NCBI RefSeq assembly: GCF_000735605.1
Contig: NZ_JPKG01000059.1
Coordinates: forward strand, 186,001-250,000
Direction: 5' to 3'
Origin: Allobosea sp. LC85
GTDB lineage: Bacteria; Pseudomonadota; Alphaproteobacteria; Rhizobiales; Beijerinckiaceae
Length of the DNA: 64,000 nt
Made by a program: the position numbers and the translations under genes. How positions within the stretch are numbered: the stretch's first letter is position 1; the number at the start of each line of letters is the position of its first letter. Below the pieces are notes generated by a model, which worked only from the letters and a program-made list of their open reading frames with translations, was not told the origin of the DNA and did not search any database. Positions 41,676-51,053 of the stretch are shown piece by piece.

Positions 41676-44633
41676 TCAGCCCTGACGGGCTGCGCCCAGC
41701 ACGCGCTTGAAGATCCCGCGCACGGCGCTACGCGTTTCGTCCAGTTCTGCGCGCAGCACCTTGGCGTCCGGCCGCCCAACCGCCGTCGCGATCCGACGTA
41801 GCACACGATCCGGCACCGCCTTCGGATCGAAGGCCTCCTCAACCGTGAAGCGCTGCCAGAGCTGCACGTCGCCGATCAGGCGTTGCGCCTCCACGAGAAC
41901 CGAGGCATCGCCCTGCGTGAGCAGCCCGGCCTCGCGCGCAGCGACGAAGACGGACGCGGTCTCTCGCACCAGAAGTCCGGGATGACCGCTGGCGTGAGCC
42001 AGGATCAGGAACTGAGCCAGGAAATCCAGGTCCGTCAGCCCGCCCGCGGCGAGCTTGAGATCCCATGGATCGCTTTCACCCTTCTCCCTGGCGATCAGCG
42101 CCCGCATATCCGCAACCGCCGCAGCGACCTTGGCCGGCTCGCGCCGGCGGCTCAGGATGGCCGCGATCGCCGCTTCAGTGCGCCGTGCAAGCGCAGCATC
42201 GCCGGTGATGACGCGGGCTCGGGTCAGCGCCATTTCCTCCCAGATCTCGGCTTCGCCCCCATGATAGGCCTCGAAACCGGCGAACTGGGTCGCCGCCGGG
42301 CTCTTGTTGCCAGAGGGCCGCAGCCGCATGTCGACCTGATAGAGCGTCCCACGCCGCGTCGGCACGGTAAGGGCGGCAACGAGGCGCTGGGTGAAGCGGA
42401 TATGCCAGGTGACAGGATCGAGCGATTTGCGCCCGGTGCTGGCCTCGGACGATGCCGGCCGGTCATAGAGCAGGATCAGATCGAGATCGGAAGACGGCGT
42501 CAACTCGCCGGCCCCGAGCCGTCCGAGCCCGAGGACCACAGTTTCCGCCCCCTCGATCACACCATGATCTTCGCCGAAGGCCGTCTTGGTGTCGTCGAAG
42601 GCAACGCACAGGCAGGCGTCGGCCACCGCGCAATAGGCCTGTCCCGCCTGCTGGGCAGCATAGACGCCCGAAAGCAGCCGCGCCCCGACGAGGAAGTTCT
42701 CCTGCCGGGCCGCATCGCGCAGTCGATCGAGTCCGTCCTCCACGCTGGGCGGCGGTGTGCCGACTGCTGCACGAATGCGCCGCGCGATCGCCTCGCCATC
42801 AAGCACGGATGATGTGAAGGCCGGGTCGATGACGCCATCAAGCACATGCGGGTGGAGGGCGGCGACCTTGGCCAGGCGGGGAGCGCTGCCAAGAATTTCG
42901 GCGAAGATCGTCAGCAGCGAGCCATGCGAACGTAGCAGGGTCAGCAGTTCGACAGCCGCCGGCATCCGCACAAAGGCGTTGTCGAGATGGGCGAGCGCAC
43001 CATCGGGATCGGCCGTGCGGCCAAGCGCCACGAGCAGCGCCGGCGTCAGCTCGGTCAGGACCTCACGGGCGCGGGCGCTGGTGACGGCGGCGCGGCGGCC
43101 GAAATGCCATCCGCGCACGGTCTCTGCCACGGTCTTGGGGGCGCGGAAGCCGAGCTTGCCCAGCGTTTCCAGCGTGTCGGGATCGAGCTCGGTGCCCGTG
43201 AAGCTCAATGTGCCCGCTTCGCTCGCCAGGCTCGGCCCCTCCTCGAACAGCAGCCCATAATGGCCCTCGACGTGCTTGGCATGAGCCGTCAGGGCCTTGC
43301 CGAAGGCGGCCGTCGAGGGATAGCCGCAGAAACGGGCAAAGGCCTCGAGATCGGCCTTCTGCGTCGGCAGCGTCTGCGTCTGTTCGTCATTGCGCATCTG
43401 CAGGCGGTGTTCGATCGTGCGCAGGAAGCGATAGGATTCCCCGAGTTCGTCGCGCGCCTGAGGCGTGATCCAGCCTTCGCGGGTCAGTTCGGCCAGCATG
43501 TCGAGAGTTCGCGCGCCGCGCAAAGCCGGGCGCCGGCCGCCGAAGACCAGTTGCTGCGTCTGTACGAAGAACTCGATCTCGCGGATGCCGCCGCGCCCGA
43601 GCTTCACATTATGGCCGGCGACCGCAACGGTCTCGTGGCCCTTCACCGTCTGAATCTGGCGCTTCATCGCGTGGATGTCGGCGATCGCGGCGAAGTCGAA
43701 ATATTTGCGCCAGATGAAGGGGGCGAGATCGCCGATGAAGCGGTGCCCAAGCGCGAGATCGCCCGCCACGGGGCGCGCCTTGATCATCGCCGCCCGTTCC
43801 CAGTTCTGACCGACGGTCTCATAGTAGGAATAGGCGGTCGGCAGCGCGACGGCGACATGGGTCGAGCCGGGATCGGGGCGCAGCCTGAGATCGACGCGGA
43901 AGACGTAACCGTCCGGCGTACGCTCCTGGATGATCCGGGCGACCTGCTGCGTCAGCTTGACGAAAAAGCTCGACGGCTCGGCGACGCCGGCGGCCTCGGC
44001 CGCTTCGGGATCGAAGAACACGACGATGTCGATGTCGGAGGAGTAATTCAGCTCGCCGGCGCCGTGCTTGCCGAGCGCGAGAACGACGAGTCCGGAGCCC
44101 GGCCCGGGATCGGCTGGATCGGCCAGGGTCATCCGGCCAAGGTCGGCCGCCTGCCGCAACGCATGCGCAACCGCCAGCCGCACCGCCACGTCAGCCGTTG
44201 CGGTCAGGGCGGCTGTCACCGTCTCGACATCCCAGAGGCCGCCGATATCGGCGAGCGCCACGAGCAGCGCCATAGCCTGGCGAAAGCGCCGCAAGCCCCG
44301 CATCAGCTCGCTCATCTCGCATTCGGCGGCGGCACCTAGAGCCTGGATAGCACTGAGCAGAGCGTCCCGGCGCGCTTCCGGCGCCAATGTCAGCGAGGCG
44401 AGCAGCCCTTCGGGATCAAGCCGCATGACCTGCGCGAGAAAGGGCGAATGCGCCAGCAGGCCGGCGACGAGTTCGGCCGAACGCGGATGTCCGGCGAAAT
44501 GAGCGGCGAGCGCCTGGGCGAGGTCCTCGTCCCGCAGACGATCGATCAGATCATGCGCGATGAGCGCGTCGATCTTGGCCCGCGCCGGCAGGACAGGCGC
44601 GCTCGATACTCTCTCGCAAAGCTGCCCGTCCAT
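41676..44633 (-). CDS. glnE: Bifunctional glutamine synthetase adenylyltransferase/deadenylase
   Basis: A 985-residue GlnE, which adds and removes AMP on glutamine synthetase to match ammonium supply. Both nucleotidyltransferase domains are visible: LGKHGAGELNYSSDIDIVVF in the N-terminal (deadenylase) half and LGRLGAGELTPSSDLDLILL in the C-terminal half, each with the G-S-D-x-D type metal aspartates. The ATG at 44633 begins MDGQLCERV; earlier in-frame codons lie within the kinase gene. It ends 7 bases from the convergent kinase gene. Confidence 0.96.
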   Translation of the reverse strand: MDGQLCERVSSAPVLPARAKIDALIAHDLIDRLRDEDLAQALAAHFAGHPRSAELVAGLLAHSPFLAQVMRLDPEGLLASLTLAPEARRDALLSAIQALGAAAECEMSELMRGLRRFRQAMALLVALADIGGLWDVETVTAALTATADVAVRLAVAHALRQAADLGRMTLADPADPGPGSGLVVLALGKHGAGELNYSSDIDIVVFFDPEAAEAAGVAEPSSFFVKLTQQVARIIQERTPDGYVFRVDLRLRPDPGSTHVAVALPTAYSYYETVGQNWERAAMIKARPVAGDLALGHRFIGDLAPFIWRKYFDFAAIADIHAMKRQIQTVKGHETVAVAGHNVKLGRGGIREIEFFVQTQQLVFGGRRPALRGARTLDMLAELTREGWITPQARDELGESYRFLRTIEHRLQMRNDEQTQTLPTQKADLEAFARFCGYPSTAAFGKALTAHAKHVEGHYGLLFEEGPSLASEAGTLSFTGTELDPDTLETLGKLGFRAPKTVAETVRGWHFGRRAAVTSARAREVLTELTPALLVALGRTADPDGALAHLDNAFVRMPAAVELLTLLRSHGSLLTIFAEILGSAPRLAKVAALHPHVLDGVIDPAFTSSVLDGEAIARRIRAAVGTPPPSVEDGLDRLRDAARQENFLVGARLLSGVYAAQQAGQAYCAVADACLCVAFDDTKTAFGEDHGVIEGAETVVLGLGRLGAGELTPSSDLDLILLYDRPASSEASTGRKSLDPVTWHIRFTQRLVAALTVPTRRGTLYQVDMRLRPSGNKSPAATQFAGFEAYHGGEAEIWEEMALTRARVITGDAALARRTEAAIAAILSRRREPAKVAAAVADMRALIAREKGESDPWDLKLAAGGLTDLDFLAQFLILAHASGHPGLLVRETASVFVAAREAGLLTQGDASVLVEAQRLIGDVQLWQRFTVEEAFDPKAVPDRVLRRIATAVGRPDAKVLRAELDETRSAVRGIFKRVLGAARQG

Positions 44634-44649
44634 TGCATAACCCCGCCGT

Positions 44650-46179
44650 TCAAACCGACTGGAGGCCAGCAGGGTTCGCCTGCGCTGTCGAGGCGGGAAG
44701 CGCTCCTTCCCCGGCTGTTTCCACAGGCTTGCGCGGCGCTTCCGGCAGCAGCATGACGACGCGAAGGCCCGGCGCATTGTCCTCGAGCCTGATCAGGCCA
44801 CCATGCAACCGGACAACGCCGGCCGCGAGCGAAAGGCCGAGGCCGAAGCCGGGCTTGCTGCGACTCTGATCCAATCTGACGAAGCGCTCGAGAACGCGAC
44901 CGCGGTCGGCCTCGGGAATGCCCGGCCCATGATCAGCGACGGTAAGTTCGATCTGCTCTCCGACCACCCCGGCGGCAACCCGCACGACCGGGACCGCGTC
45001 CCCTGTCGGCTTGCCATATTTCAGGGCGTTGTCGATCAGATTGGCGAGCGCCTGGCCGATCAGCTCTCTGTTGCCCGACACGCGCAGGTTCGGCGTGACC
45101 TCGGTGACGATCTCAAGCCCCGCCTCCTCCGCCAACGGTTCGTAGAGCTCGGCGAGACCCGAGACGACCTCCGAGAGATCGAGCTCGGCCATGCTGTCAT
45201 TGATCCGCCCCGTCTCAAGCCGCGCGATCATCAGGAGCGCATTGAAGACGCGGATCAGATTGTCCGCCTCGTCGATGGACGCATCCAGTGCGCCACGGAG
45301 TTCGTCCGGCGACTGAGCGGTGCGCAGCGCCTCCTCTGCCCGGTTGCGCAGGCGCGTCAGCGGCGTCTTGAGGTCATGGGCGATATTGTCCGAGACCTCC
45401 TGCATGCCGGCCATCAACTCGCCGATCCGGTCCAGCATGGCATTGAGATTGAGCGCCAGCCGATCCAGCTCATCGCCGGTGCCGGAGATCGCGAGCCGTC
45501 CCTTGAGATCGCCCGCCATGATGGTTTGCGCGGTGTCGGTCATGTCGTCGATGCGCTTGAGCACGCGCCGCGCCACGAACCAGCTCGCGAAGCAGCCCAG
45601 CACGAAGACCAGCAGGAGCGACCAGCCGGCGGCCCGCCGGATCACCACTCCCAGCCGGTCCCGCTCCTCCAGATCCCGGCCGACGAGCAGCCTGAAGCCG
45701 CCAGGAAGCATGAAGACCCGAACGATGGCGCGGCTCGGCGTGTCAAGCGCGTCGCTGCTGCGGGAATATTCGATCTCGCTCTCGCCAGGCCGGTCGAGCG
45801 CGCCCGGCTGCAAGGCCTCGACATTTCCGGCCAGGCGCTCACCGACCGGCGTCGTCACGAGATAAAGCGAAGCGCCAGGCCCGCGCGAGCGCCGCTCGAT
45901 GATATTGACGAGGCGCCTGATGCCCCCCAGGCGCTGCTGCTCGGCGAGCCCCTGGATCTCGGCATCAATCGTCGAACGGATCTGGTCGTCCAGCAGGCGC
46001 TTGGCATTCCAGGCGACGTAGCCAAGCACGAACCCCGCGAAGAGCGCGAAGATGACGAGATAGATCGCGGTCAGCTTGAAGGCCGTGGTGCGGAACAGGT
46101 TCGGCAGGAAGCGCTGCTTCCTCTTCGGAGCCTGAGACGCACCGGAGCCCGGCGAGACGATGTCAGCGGGTCGTGTCAC
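44650..46179 (-). CDS. Sensor histidine kinase (OmpR-type partner)
   Basis: A 509-residue kinase with two membrane segments (LTAIYLVIFALFAGFVLGYV and SLLLVFVLGCFASWFVARR), a periplasmic sensor between them, and a HAMP domain. The H-box is DNIAHDLKTPLTRLRNRAEE, and the ATPase motifs are NLIDNALKYG, DHGPGIP and GFGLGLSLAAG. It starts at GTG 46179, 17 bases inside the response-regulator gene, so the two are tightly coupled. It is followed 16 bases later by glnE. Confidence 0.92.
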   Translation of the reverse strand: MTRPADIVSPGSGASQAPKRKQRFLPNLFRTTAFKLTAIYLVIFALFAGFVLGYVAWNAKRLLDDQIRSTIDAEIQGLAEQQRLGGIRRLVNIIERRSRGPGASLYLVTTPVGERLAGNVEALQPGALDRPGESEIEYSRSSDALDTPSRAIVRVFMLPGGFRLLVGRDLEERDRLGVVIRRAAGWSLLLVFVLGCFASWFVARRVLKRIDDMTDTAQTIMAGDLKGRLAISGTGDELDRLALNLNAMLDRIGELMAGMQEVSDNIAHDLKTPLTRLRNRAEEALRTAQSPDELRGALDASIDEADNLIRVFNALLMIARLETGRINDSMAELDLSEVVSGLAELYEPLAEEAGLEIVTEVTPNLRVSGNRELIGQALANLIDNALKYGKPTGDAVPVVRVAAGVVGEQIELTVADHGPGIPEADRGRVLERFVRLDQSRSKPGFGLGLSLAAGVVRLHGGLIRLEDNAPGLRVVMLLPEAPRKPVETAGEGALPASTAQANPAGLQSV

Positions 46180-46846
46180 GAACCATGTATCCCGCGCCGC
46201 GAATGGTGTGGATCATCGGATGCTCGAAGCCCTTGTCGACCTTCGAACGCAACCGCGAGACATGCACGTCGATGACGTTGGTCTGCGGATCAAAATGATA
46301 GTCCCAGACATTTTCGAGCAGCATCGTGCGCGTCACGACCTGCCCGGCATGCTTCATCAAATACTCAAGCAGGCGGAATTCGCGCGGCTGCAGCGGAATC
46401 TCGCTGTCGCCGCGGGTGACCCGATGGGCCAGCCGGTCGAGTACGAGGTCACCGACACGATAGGTCGTTGGCTCCGAGGCCGGAGCCGCACGCCGCCGCG
46501 ACAACACCTCGACGCGCGCCAGCAGCTCGGAGAAGGCATAGGGCTTCGGCAGATAATCATCGCCGCCAGCACGCAGCCCCTTCACGCGGTCATCGACCTG
46601 CGCAAGCGCGGACAGGATCAGCGCCGGCGTCGCATCGTTCTGCTCCCTGAGCGAACGGATCAGCGACAGGCCGTCGAGCCGCGGCAGCATGCGATCGACC
46701 ACCAGAACATCATAGCCGCCCCCTTCCGCCATGGCATAGCCCTGCAGGCCGTCGGCAGCATGATCGGCGACATGGCCTGCCTCGCGAAAGGCCTTGACGA
46801 GATAGGCCGCCGCTTCGGCGTCGTCTTCAACGATAAGGAGTCGCAT
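46163..46846 (-). CDS. OmpR-family response regulator
   Basis: A 227-residue regulator. The receiver begins MRLLIVEDDAEAA with the phosphorylation aspartate in VLVVDRMLPRLDGL and the lysine in LPKPYAFSELLARV. The DNA-binding winged helix ends LRSKVDKGFEHPMIHTIRG. The partner kinase gene overlaps it by 17 bases. A strong terminator between degP and this gene means it needs its own promoter in 46847-46870. Confidence 0.95.
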   Translation of the reverse strand: MRLLIVEDDAEAAAYLVKAFREAGHVADHAADGLQGYAMAEGGGYDVLVVDRMLPRLDGLSLIRSLREQNDATPALILSALAQVDDRVKGLRAGGDDYLPKPYAFSELLARVEVLSRRRAAPASEPTTYRVGDLVLDRLAHRVTRGDSEIPLQPREFRLLEYLMKHAGQVVTRTMLLENVWDYHFDPQTNVIDVHVSRLRSKVDKGFEHPMIHTIRGAGYMVRDTTR

Positions 46847-46871
46847 GACGGCAGGTTACCTCAGGACACTG

Positions 46872-46908
46872 AAAAACGGCAGGCCGGATGAGTACATCCG
46901 GCCTGCCG
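46872..46908 (-). terminator. Strong Rho-independent terminator after degP
   Basis: A perfect 14-bp stem (CGGCAGGCCGGATG and its complement) with a 4-base loop at 46877-46908, followed on the minus strand by TTTTT at 46872-46876. It lies 59 bases past the degP stop and separates degP from the two-component genes. Confidence 0.92.
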
Positions 46909-46967
46909 CGTTAAGGCTGGTTTACCTGGCAGGGGCGACTGAAAGCCAGGAACCCGCCCAACCTTGC

Positions 46968-48167
46968 TTAGGCGGCCGGCTGACGGCCGACCTCGAAGCT
47001 GACCTCGCGCTCCTTGCCTTCGCGCCACACGGTCAGGGTCGTCTTGGTGCCCGGCGCGAAGACCGCGATCTTCTTGGAGAGATCGCGGGCGTCGGCGACC
47101 TTCTCGCCATTGACGGCGATGATCGTGTCACCGCGCTTGATGCCTGCCTTGGCAGCGGGGCCATTGGCCTGCGCCTCGGCGATCAGGGCGCCACGCGGCT
47201 CCTTGAGACCGATCGCGTCGGCGAGTTCGGCGGTGACGGGCTGGATCTGGACGCCGATGAAGCCACGGGCGACAGAGCCATCCTTCTTCAGCGAGGCGAC
47301 GACGCTCTCGACAGTGGCAGCCGGAACGGCGAAGGCGATGCCGACATTGCCACCCGAAGGCGAGTAGATCGCGGTGTTGACGCCGACGACCTCACCCTTC
47401 TGGTTGAAGGTCGGGCCGCCCGAATTGCCGCGGTTCACGGCCGCGTCGATCTGCAGGAAATCGTCATAAGGACCGGAGCCGATGTCGCGGCCCTGGGCCG
47501 AGACAATGCCCGCAGTCACGGTGCCGCCGAGGCCGAAGGGGTTGCCGACAGCCAGCACCCAGTCGCCAATCCGCGGCTTCGCCTTGGAGAGCTGGACGAA
47601 GGGATAATTGCCTTCCTCGGTGACCTTCAGCAGTGCGATATCGGTCCGCGGATCGGTGCCGATGACCTTGGCCGCAAGCGTCTTGCCGGTGTCGGTGACG
47701 AGTTGGACCTCGGTCGCGTTCTGGACGACGTGGTTGTTGGTCACGACATAGCCGTCCTGGCTGACGAAGAAGCCCGAGCCCTGCGACATGCCCTGACGCG
47801 GCTGCGGCCTGCCCTGGCGCGGACCCTGGCCCTGCCCCTCTTCACCGAAACGGCGGAGGAAACGCTCGAGCGGGTGGCCGGGCGGCAGGCCCTCGATGCC
47901 GCTCTCGCCGTCCTCAGGGGAGGCAGCAGCGACACTGGTCTTGACGCGAACGGAAACGACAGCCGGCTTCACGTGGTCGACCATGTCCGCGAAGGACGGA
48001 AGCTGGGTCTGGACGCCGGAGAGCTGGATCGGCTGGGCGAAGGCGCTGTGGTTCTGCATGAGAGCGCCATCGGCGAGACCAGCGGCAAGGCCGATGCCCA
48101 GCGTGGCCGCACCAGCGATCAGGGCGCCGCGCTTGAGAATGGACTTGGAGGTGTTGGGGGTCGTCAT
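46968..48167 (-). CDS. degP: DegP/HtrA-family periplasmic serine protease with one PDZ domain
   Basis: A 399-residue exported trypsin-like protease and chaperone. A signal region (LKRGALIAGAATLGIGLAAG, ending AFAQP) is followed by catalytic His in VVTNNHVVQNA, Asp in DPRTDIALLKV and Ser in NRGNSGGPTF. A Gly/Gln/Pro-rich loop (EEGQGQGPRQGRPQPRQG) replaces the usual Q-loop. Only one PDZ domain follows (GFIGVQIQPVTAEL, KAGIKRGDTIIAVNGEKV), whereas classical DegP has two. AGAGG precedes the ATG at 48167. It follows cycL, as in other Hyphomicrobiales. Confidence 0.93.
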   Translation of the reverse strand: MTTPNTSKSILKRGALIAGAATLGIGLAAGLADGALMQNHSAFAQPIQLSGVQTQLPSFADMVDHVKPAVVSVRVKTSVAAASPEDGESGIEGLPPGHPLERFLRRFGEEGQGQGPRQGRPQPRQGMSQGSGFFVSQDGYVVTNNHVVQNATEVQLVTDTGKTLAAKVIGTDPRTDIALLKVTEEGNYPFVQLSKAKPRIGDWVLAVGNPFGLGGTVTAGIVSAQGRDIGSGPYDDFLQIDAAVNRGNSGGPTFNQKGEVVGVNTAIYSPSGGNVGIAFAVPAATVESVVASLKKDGSVARGFIGVQIQPVTAELADAIGLKEPRGALIAEAQANGPAAKAGIKRGDTIIAVNGEKVADARDLSKKIAVFAPGTKTTLTVWREGKEREVSFEVGRQPAA

Positions 48168-48548
48168 GGTTTTACCTCTGCGACTGACGGCAGGGGCATT
48201 CCCTGCTTGGTGTCGTGACCATGACGGGCAGCGCCTTACCTCGTTTTCGCGCCGAGATGACGGTTTTGTAAGGTTGAGCGGACGACGGGCCCATGCGCCG
48301 CCGGAATACCTATGCCGGGCCACAAACCCAGGGTGGAGCCTATCTCACGGGCAGGAGGATCGCAGCCCAGCGGGGGTATTCCGGGGACAAGCAGCCTGCT
48401 TCGCCCGGGTCTTCGCTGAGAACGCGACGTTCAGGCCATCACCGATCCGTACCGGCGTTGTGAATTGGAGCGCCAACCTGGGTCCTGCCATAACAGGCGA
48501 GATGCTGAGCCAGTGCGGCATCTCCGTCTGACCTGGGCGTCAGTGTTT
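48168..48548. other. Non-coding region upstream of degP
   Basis: The 381 bases between degP and the repeat at 48549 have no credible gene. Near degP there is a GCAGGG/CCCTGC hairpin in the likely 5' leader. Inverted CCTTAC (48234-48239) and GTAAGG (48268-48273) half-sites lie around the likely promoter; their spacing of 28 bases makes them weak candidates for a regulator site. Confidence 0.4.
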
Positions 48549-48594
48549 GCATCGGCTTTCCCAAAAACCGCAACCCACTTTTCGGGCCGATGCT
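48549..48594. repeat. Dispersed palindromic repeat, short form (copy 4)
   Basis: GCATCGG and CCGATGC outer arms with an inner AAAA/TTTTCGGG stem, as at 1353-1400. It directly abuts the cycL stop codon, giving TAGAGCATCGG on the minus strand. Confidence 0.8.
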
Positions 48595-49065
48595 CTAGTT
48601 GCCGTCCCGCCTGATCAACGCATCAAGCCGTGCCTGCTCGTCCTCGCTCAGGGGTTTCGTCTTCTGACCGGCCGGGGTCCGCATCAGCCGGCTTTTCCGA
48701 CCGAGATAGGCAAGGCCGAAGGCAAGGATCAGGAATGGCGCAACCCACAACGCAATCGTGCGGATATTGAGGGGGGGACTCAGCAGGACGAAATTGCCGT
48801 AACGCGCGACGACGAAATCCCGCACCGCCTCATCCGTATCACCGGCAACCAGCCGCTCGCGCACAAGGATGCGCAGGTCGCGGGCAAGGGGCGCGTCGGA
48901 ATCGTCGATCGATTGATTCTGGCAGACGAGGCAGCGCAGCCCGCCGGAAATCTGCCGCGCCCGCTGCTCGAGCGTAGCGTTAGGCAGGACCTCGTCGGGC
49001 TGCACCGCCCCGACCGGGCTGGCGCAGAGCAGGCCGAGCATCAGCAAGGCAAGGACGCGGCGCAT
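48595..49065 (-). CDS. cycL: Cytochrome c maturation protein CcmH/CycL
   Basis: A 156-residue periplasm-facing, membrane-anchored thiol protein that reduces apocytochrome c before haem attachment. It shows a signal peptide (MRRVLALLMLGLLCASPVGA), the active-site motif LRCLVCQNQSIDDS and a C-terminal membrane segment (ALWVAPFLILAFGLAYLG). It is the last gene of the cycHJKL operon, 4 bases after cycK. Confidence 0.96.
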   Translation of the reverse strand: MRRVLALLMLGLLCASPVGAVQPDEVLPNATLEQRARQISGGLRCLVCQNQSIDDSDAPLARDLRILVRERLVAGDTDEAVRDFVVARYGNFVLLSPPLNIRTIALWVAPFLILAFGLAYLGRKSRLMRTPAGQKTKPLSEDEQARLDALIRRDGN

Positions 49066-49069
49066 GGGT

Positions 49070-51046
49070 TCACTCCGCCGGCTGGATGACGGCGCGCGTC
49101 GCAGCGGGCCGCGGCACGGCGAGGCGGAAGCGCCGGTCGGTCAGCGAAAGCGCGCCGCCGAAAGCCATGACGACGGCACCGATCCAGATCAGCAGGATGA
49201 GCGGCTTGTCATAGACCCTGACGGCAATTCCGCCGCCCTGCGGCTCGCCAAGGCTGATATAGACCTGGCTGAGGCCGTCGGTCCGAATGCCGGCCTCCGT
49301 CGTCGGCATGGCGCGCGCGGTGTAGACCCGCTTCATCGCCTCGACGGGCGGCAGCTGCCGGTCGCCGGCAGAAATCCGGAAGCGCGCCACATCCTCGGTA
49401 AAGTTGGAGCCCTTGCGCGGGGTGACCGACTCCAGGACCACGGTATAGCGGCCGCTGGTCAGGCTCTCGCCCGGCTTCAGCACGCCGATCCCCTCCGCGC
49501 TCCATGCGGCAGCCGCGATACCGATCACGCTGAGGCCGACGCCGGCATGGGCAAAGGCCGTGCCCCAGGCCGAGCGCGGCAGGCCGAGCGCGCGTGACAG
49601 CATCGCCGAGGCGCCGCTCGCACGCCTCACCACGCGCTCCCCGATATCCCAGGCAGCGCCTGCAATGAGGAAGACCCCAAGCCCGATGCCGAGCGGCGCC
49701 AGGACGGCCCCCCCGCGCATGATCGCGACGACCGCAAGCCCGGAGAGGACTGCAAGCGCGAGAGCAGCCGACATGCGTTGTGCCGCACCGAGCAGATCGC
49801 CGCGCTTCCAGGCCAGCGTCTGGCCGATCGGCAGCAGCAACAAGAGGGGCACGACCACGGGCACGAAGGTGGCGTTGAAGAACGGTGGGCCGACCGAAAT
49901 CTTGTCGCCGGTCAGCATCTCCAGCACCAGCGGATAGAGCGTGCCGATGAAGACCGTCGCGCAAGCGGTCGCGATGAAAAGGTTGTTCACGACCAGCGCG
50001 CCCTCCCGCGAGATCGGAGCGAAGAGGCCCCCCTGCCGCAGCAGCGGCGCGCGCCAGGCGAAGAGCGCCAGCGAACCGCCGACGAAGAAGACCAGGATCG
50101 CAAGGATGAAAAGGCCGCGCCCGGGATCGCTGGCGAAGGAATGCACCGAGGTCAGGACGCCGGAGCGGACGATGAAGGTGCCCAGCAGCGAGAGCGAGAA
50201 GGTCAGGATTGCGAGCAGGATCGTCCAGACCTTCAGCGCATCGCGCTTCTCCATCACGACGGTGGAGTGAATCAGCGCCGTGCCCGCCAGCCAGGGCATC
50301 AGCGAGGCGTTCTCGACCGGGTCCCAGAACCACCAGCCGCCCCAGCCAAGCTCGTAATAGGCCCAGTAGGAGCCCATCGCGATGCCGAGCGTCAGGAAGA
50401 CCCAGGCCAGAAGCGTCCACGGCCTCACGGCGCGCGCCCAGACGGCATCGATGCGCCCGTCGATCAGGGCGGCGACCGCGAAGGCATAGGTGATCGAGAA
50501 GCCGACATAACCGACATAGAGCAGCGGCGGGTGGATCGCGAGGCCGAGATCCTGAAGGATCGGGTTGAGATCCTGGCCCTCGCCGGGCGCCGGATCGAGC
50601 CGGCGGAACGGGTTCGAGGTCAGCAGCACGAAGGCCAGGAAGGCGACCGTGACGAACCCCTGCGCCGCCAATGTTCCGGCCCTGAGACGCGTCGGCAAAG
50701 AGCGGCGCGACAAGGCGACCAACGCGCCGAACAATGTCAGGATCAGCACCCAGAGCAGCATGGAGCCTTCGTGATTGCCCCAGGTTGACGTCACCTTGTA
50801 GATCAGCGGCTGGGCCGAATGCGAATTGGCGACGACGTTCTCGACCGAGAAGTCCGAGCGCACATAGGACACGACGAGCGCAACGAAGGAGAGGGCAACC
50901 AACAGGAAACAGGTCACCGCCGCCGTCGGACCGACTGAAGCCAGCGCCGCATCCCGCCGCGAGACTCCCCAGAGAGGGACGAGCGCCTGGACGACGGCGA
51001 CACCCAGCGCCAGCGCCAGCGCGAAATGTCCGATCTCGACGATCAT
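49070..51046 (-). CDS. cycK: Haem lyase subunit CcmF/CycK
   Basis: A 658-residue polytopic membrane protein of the haem-handling superfamily, with about fifteen segments. The periplasmic WWD domain (LGWGGWWFWDPVENASLMPW) binds haem from CcmE. WGNHEGSMLLWVL and the conserved histidines in loops flanking it are present. It acts with CcmH and CcmI to ligate haem to apocytochrome c. It is spaced 7 bases from cycJ. Confidence 0.97.
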   Translation of the reverse strand: MIVEIGHFALALALGVAVVQALVPLWGVSRRDAALASVGPTAAVTCFLLVALSFVALVVSYVRSDFSVENVVANSHSAQPLIYKVTSTWGNHEGSMLLWVLILTLFGALVALSRRSLPTRLRAGTLAAQGFVTVAFLAFVLLTSNPFRRLDPAPGEGQDLNPILQDLGLAIHPPLLYVGYVGFSITYAFAVAALIDGRIDAVWARAVRPWTLLAWVFLTLGIAMGSYWAYYELGWGGWWFWDPVENASLMPWLAGTALIHSTVVMEKRDALKVWTILLAILTFSLSLLGTFIVRSGVLTSVHSFASDPGRGLFILAILVFFVGGSLALFAWRAPLLRQGGLFAPISREGALVVNNLFIATACATVFIGTLYPLVLEMLTGDKISVGPPFFNATFVPVVVPLLLLLPIGQTLAWKRGDLLGAAQRMSAALALAVLSGLAVVAIMRGGAVLAPLGIGLGVFLIAGAAWDIGERVVRRASGASAMLSRALGLPRSAWGTAFAHAGVGLSVIGIAAAAWSAEGIGVLKPGESLTSGRYTVVLESVTPRKGSNFTEDVARFRISAGDRQLPPVEAMKRVYTARAMPTTEAGIRTDGLSQVYISLGEPQGGGIAVRVYDKPLILLIWIGAVVMAFGGALSLTDRRFRLAVPRPAATRAVIQPAE

Positions 51047-51053
51047 CCTGCCC

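Noticed and set aside
47896..48531. Plus-strand 211-codon ORF spanning the degP upstream gap
   Set aside because: Its first half is antisense to degP and its second half covers the degP promoter region; no family resemblance and no ribosome-binding site.
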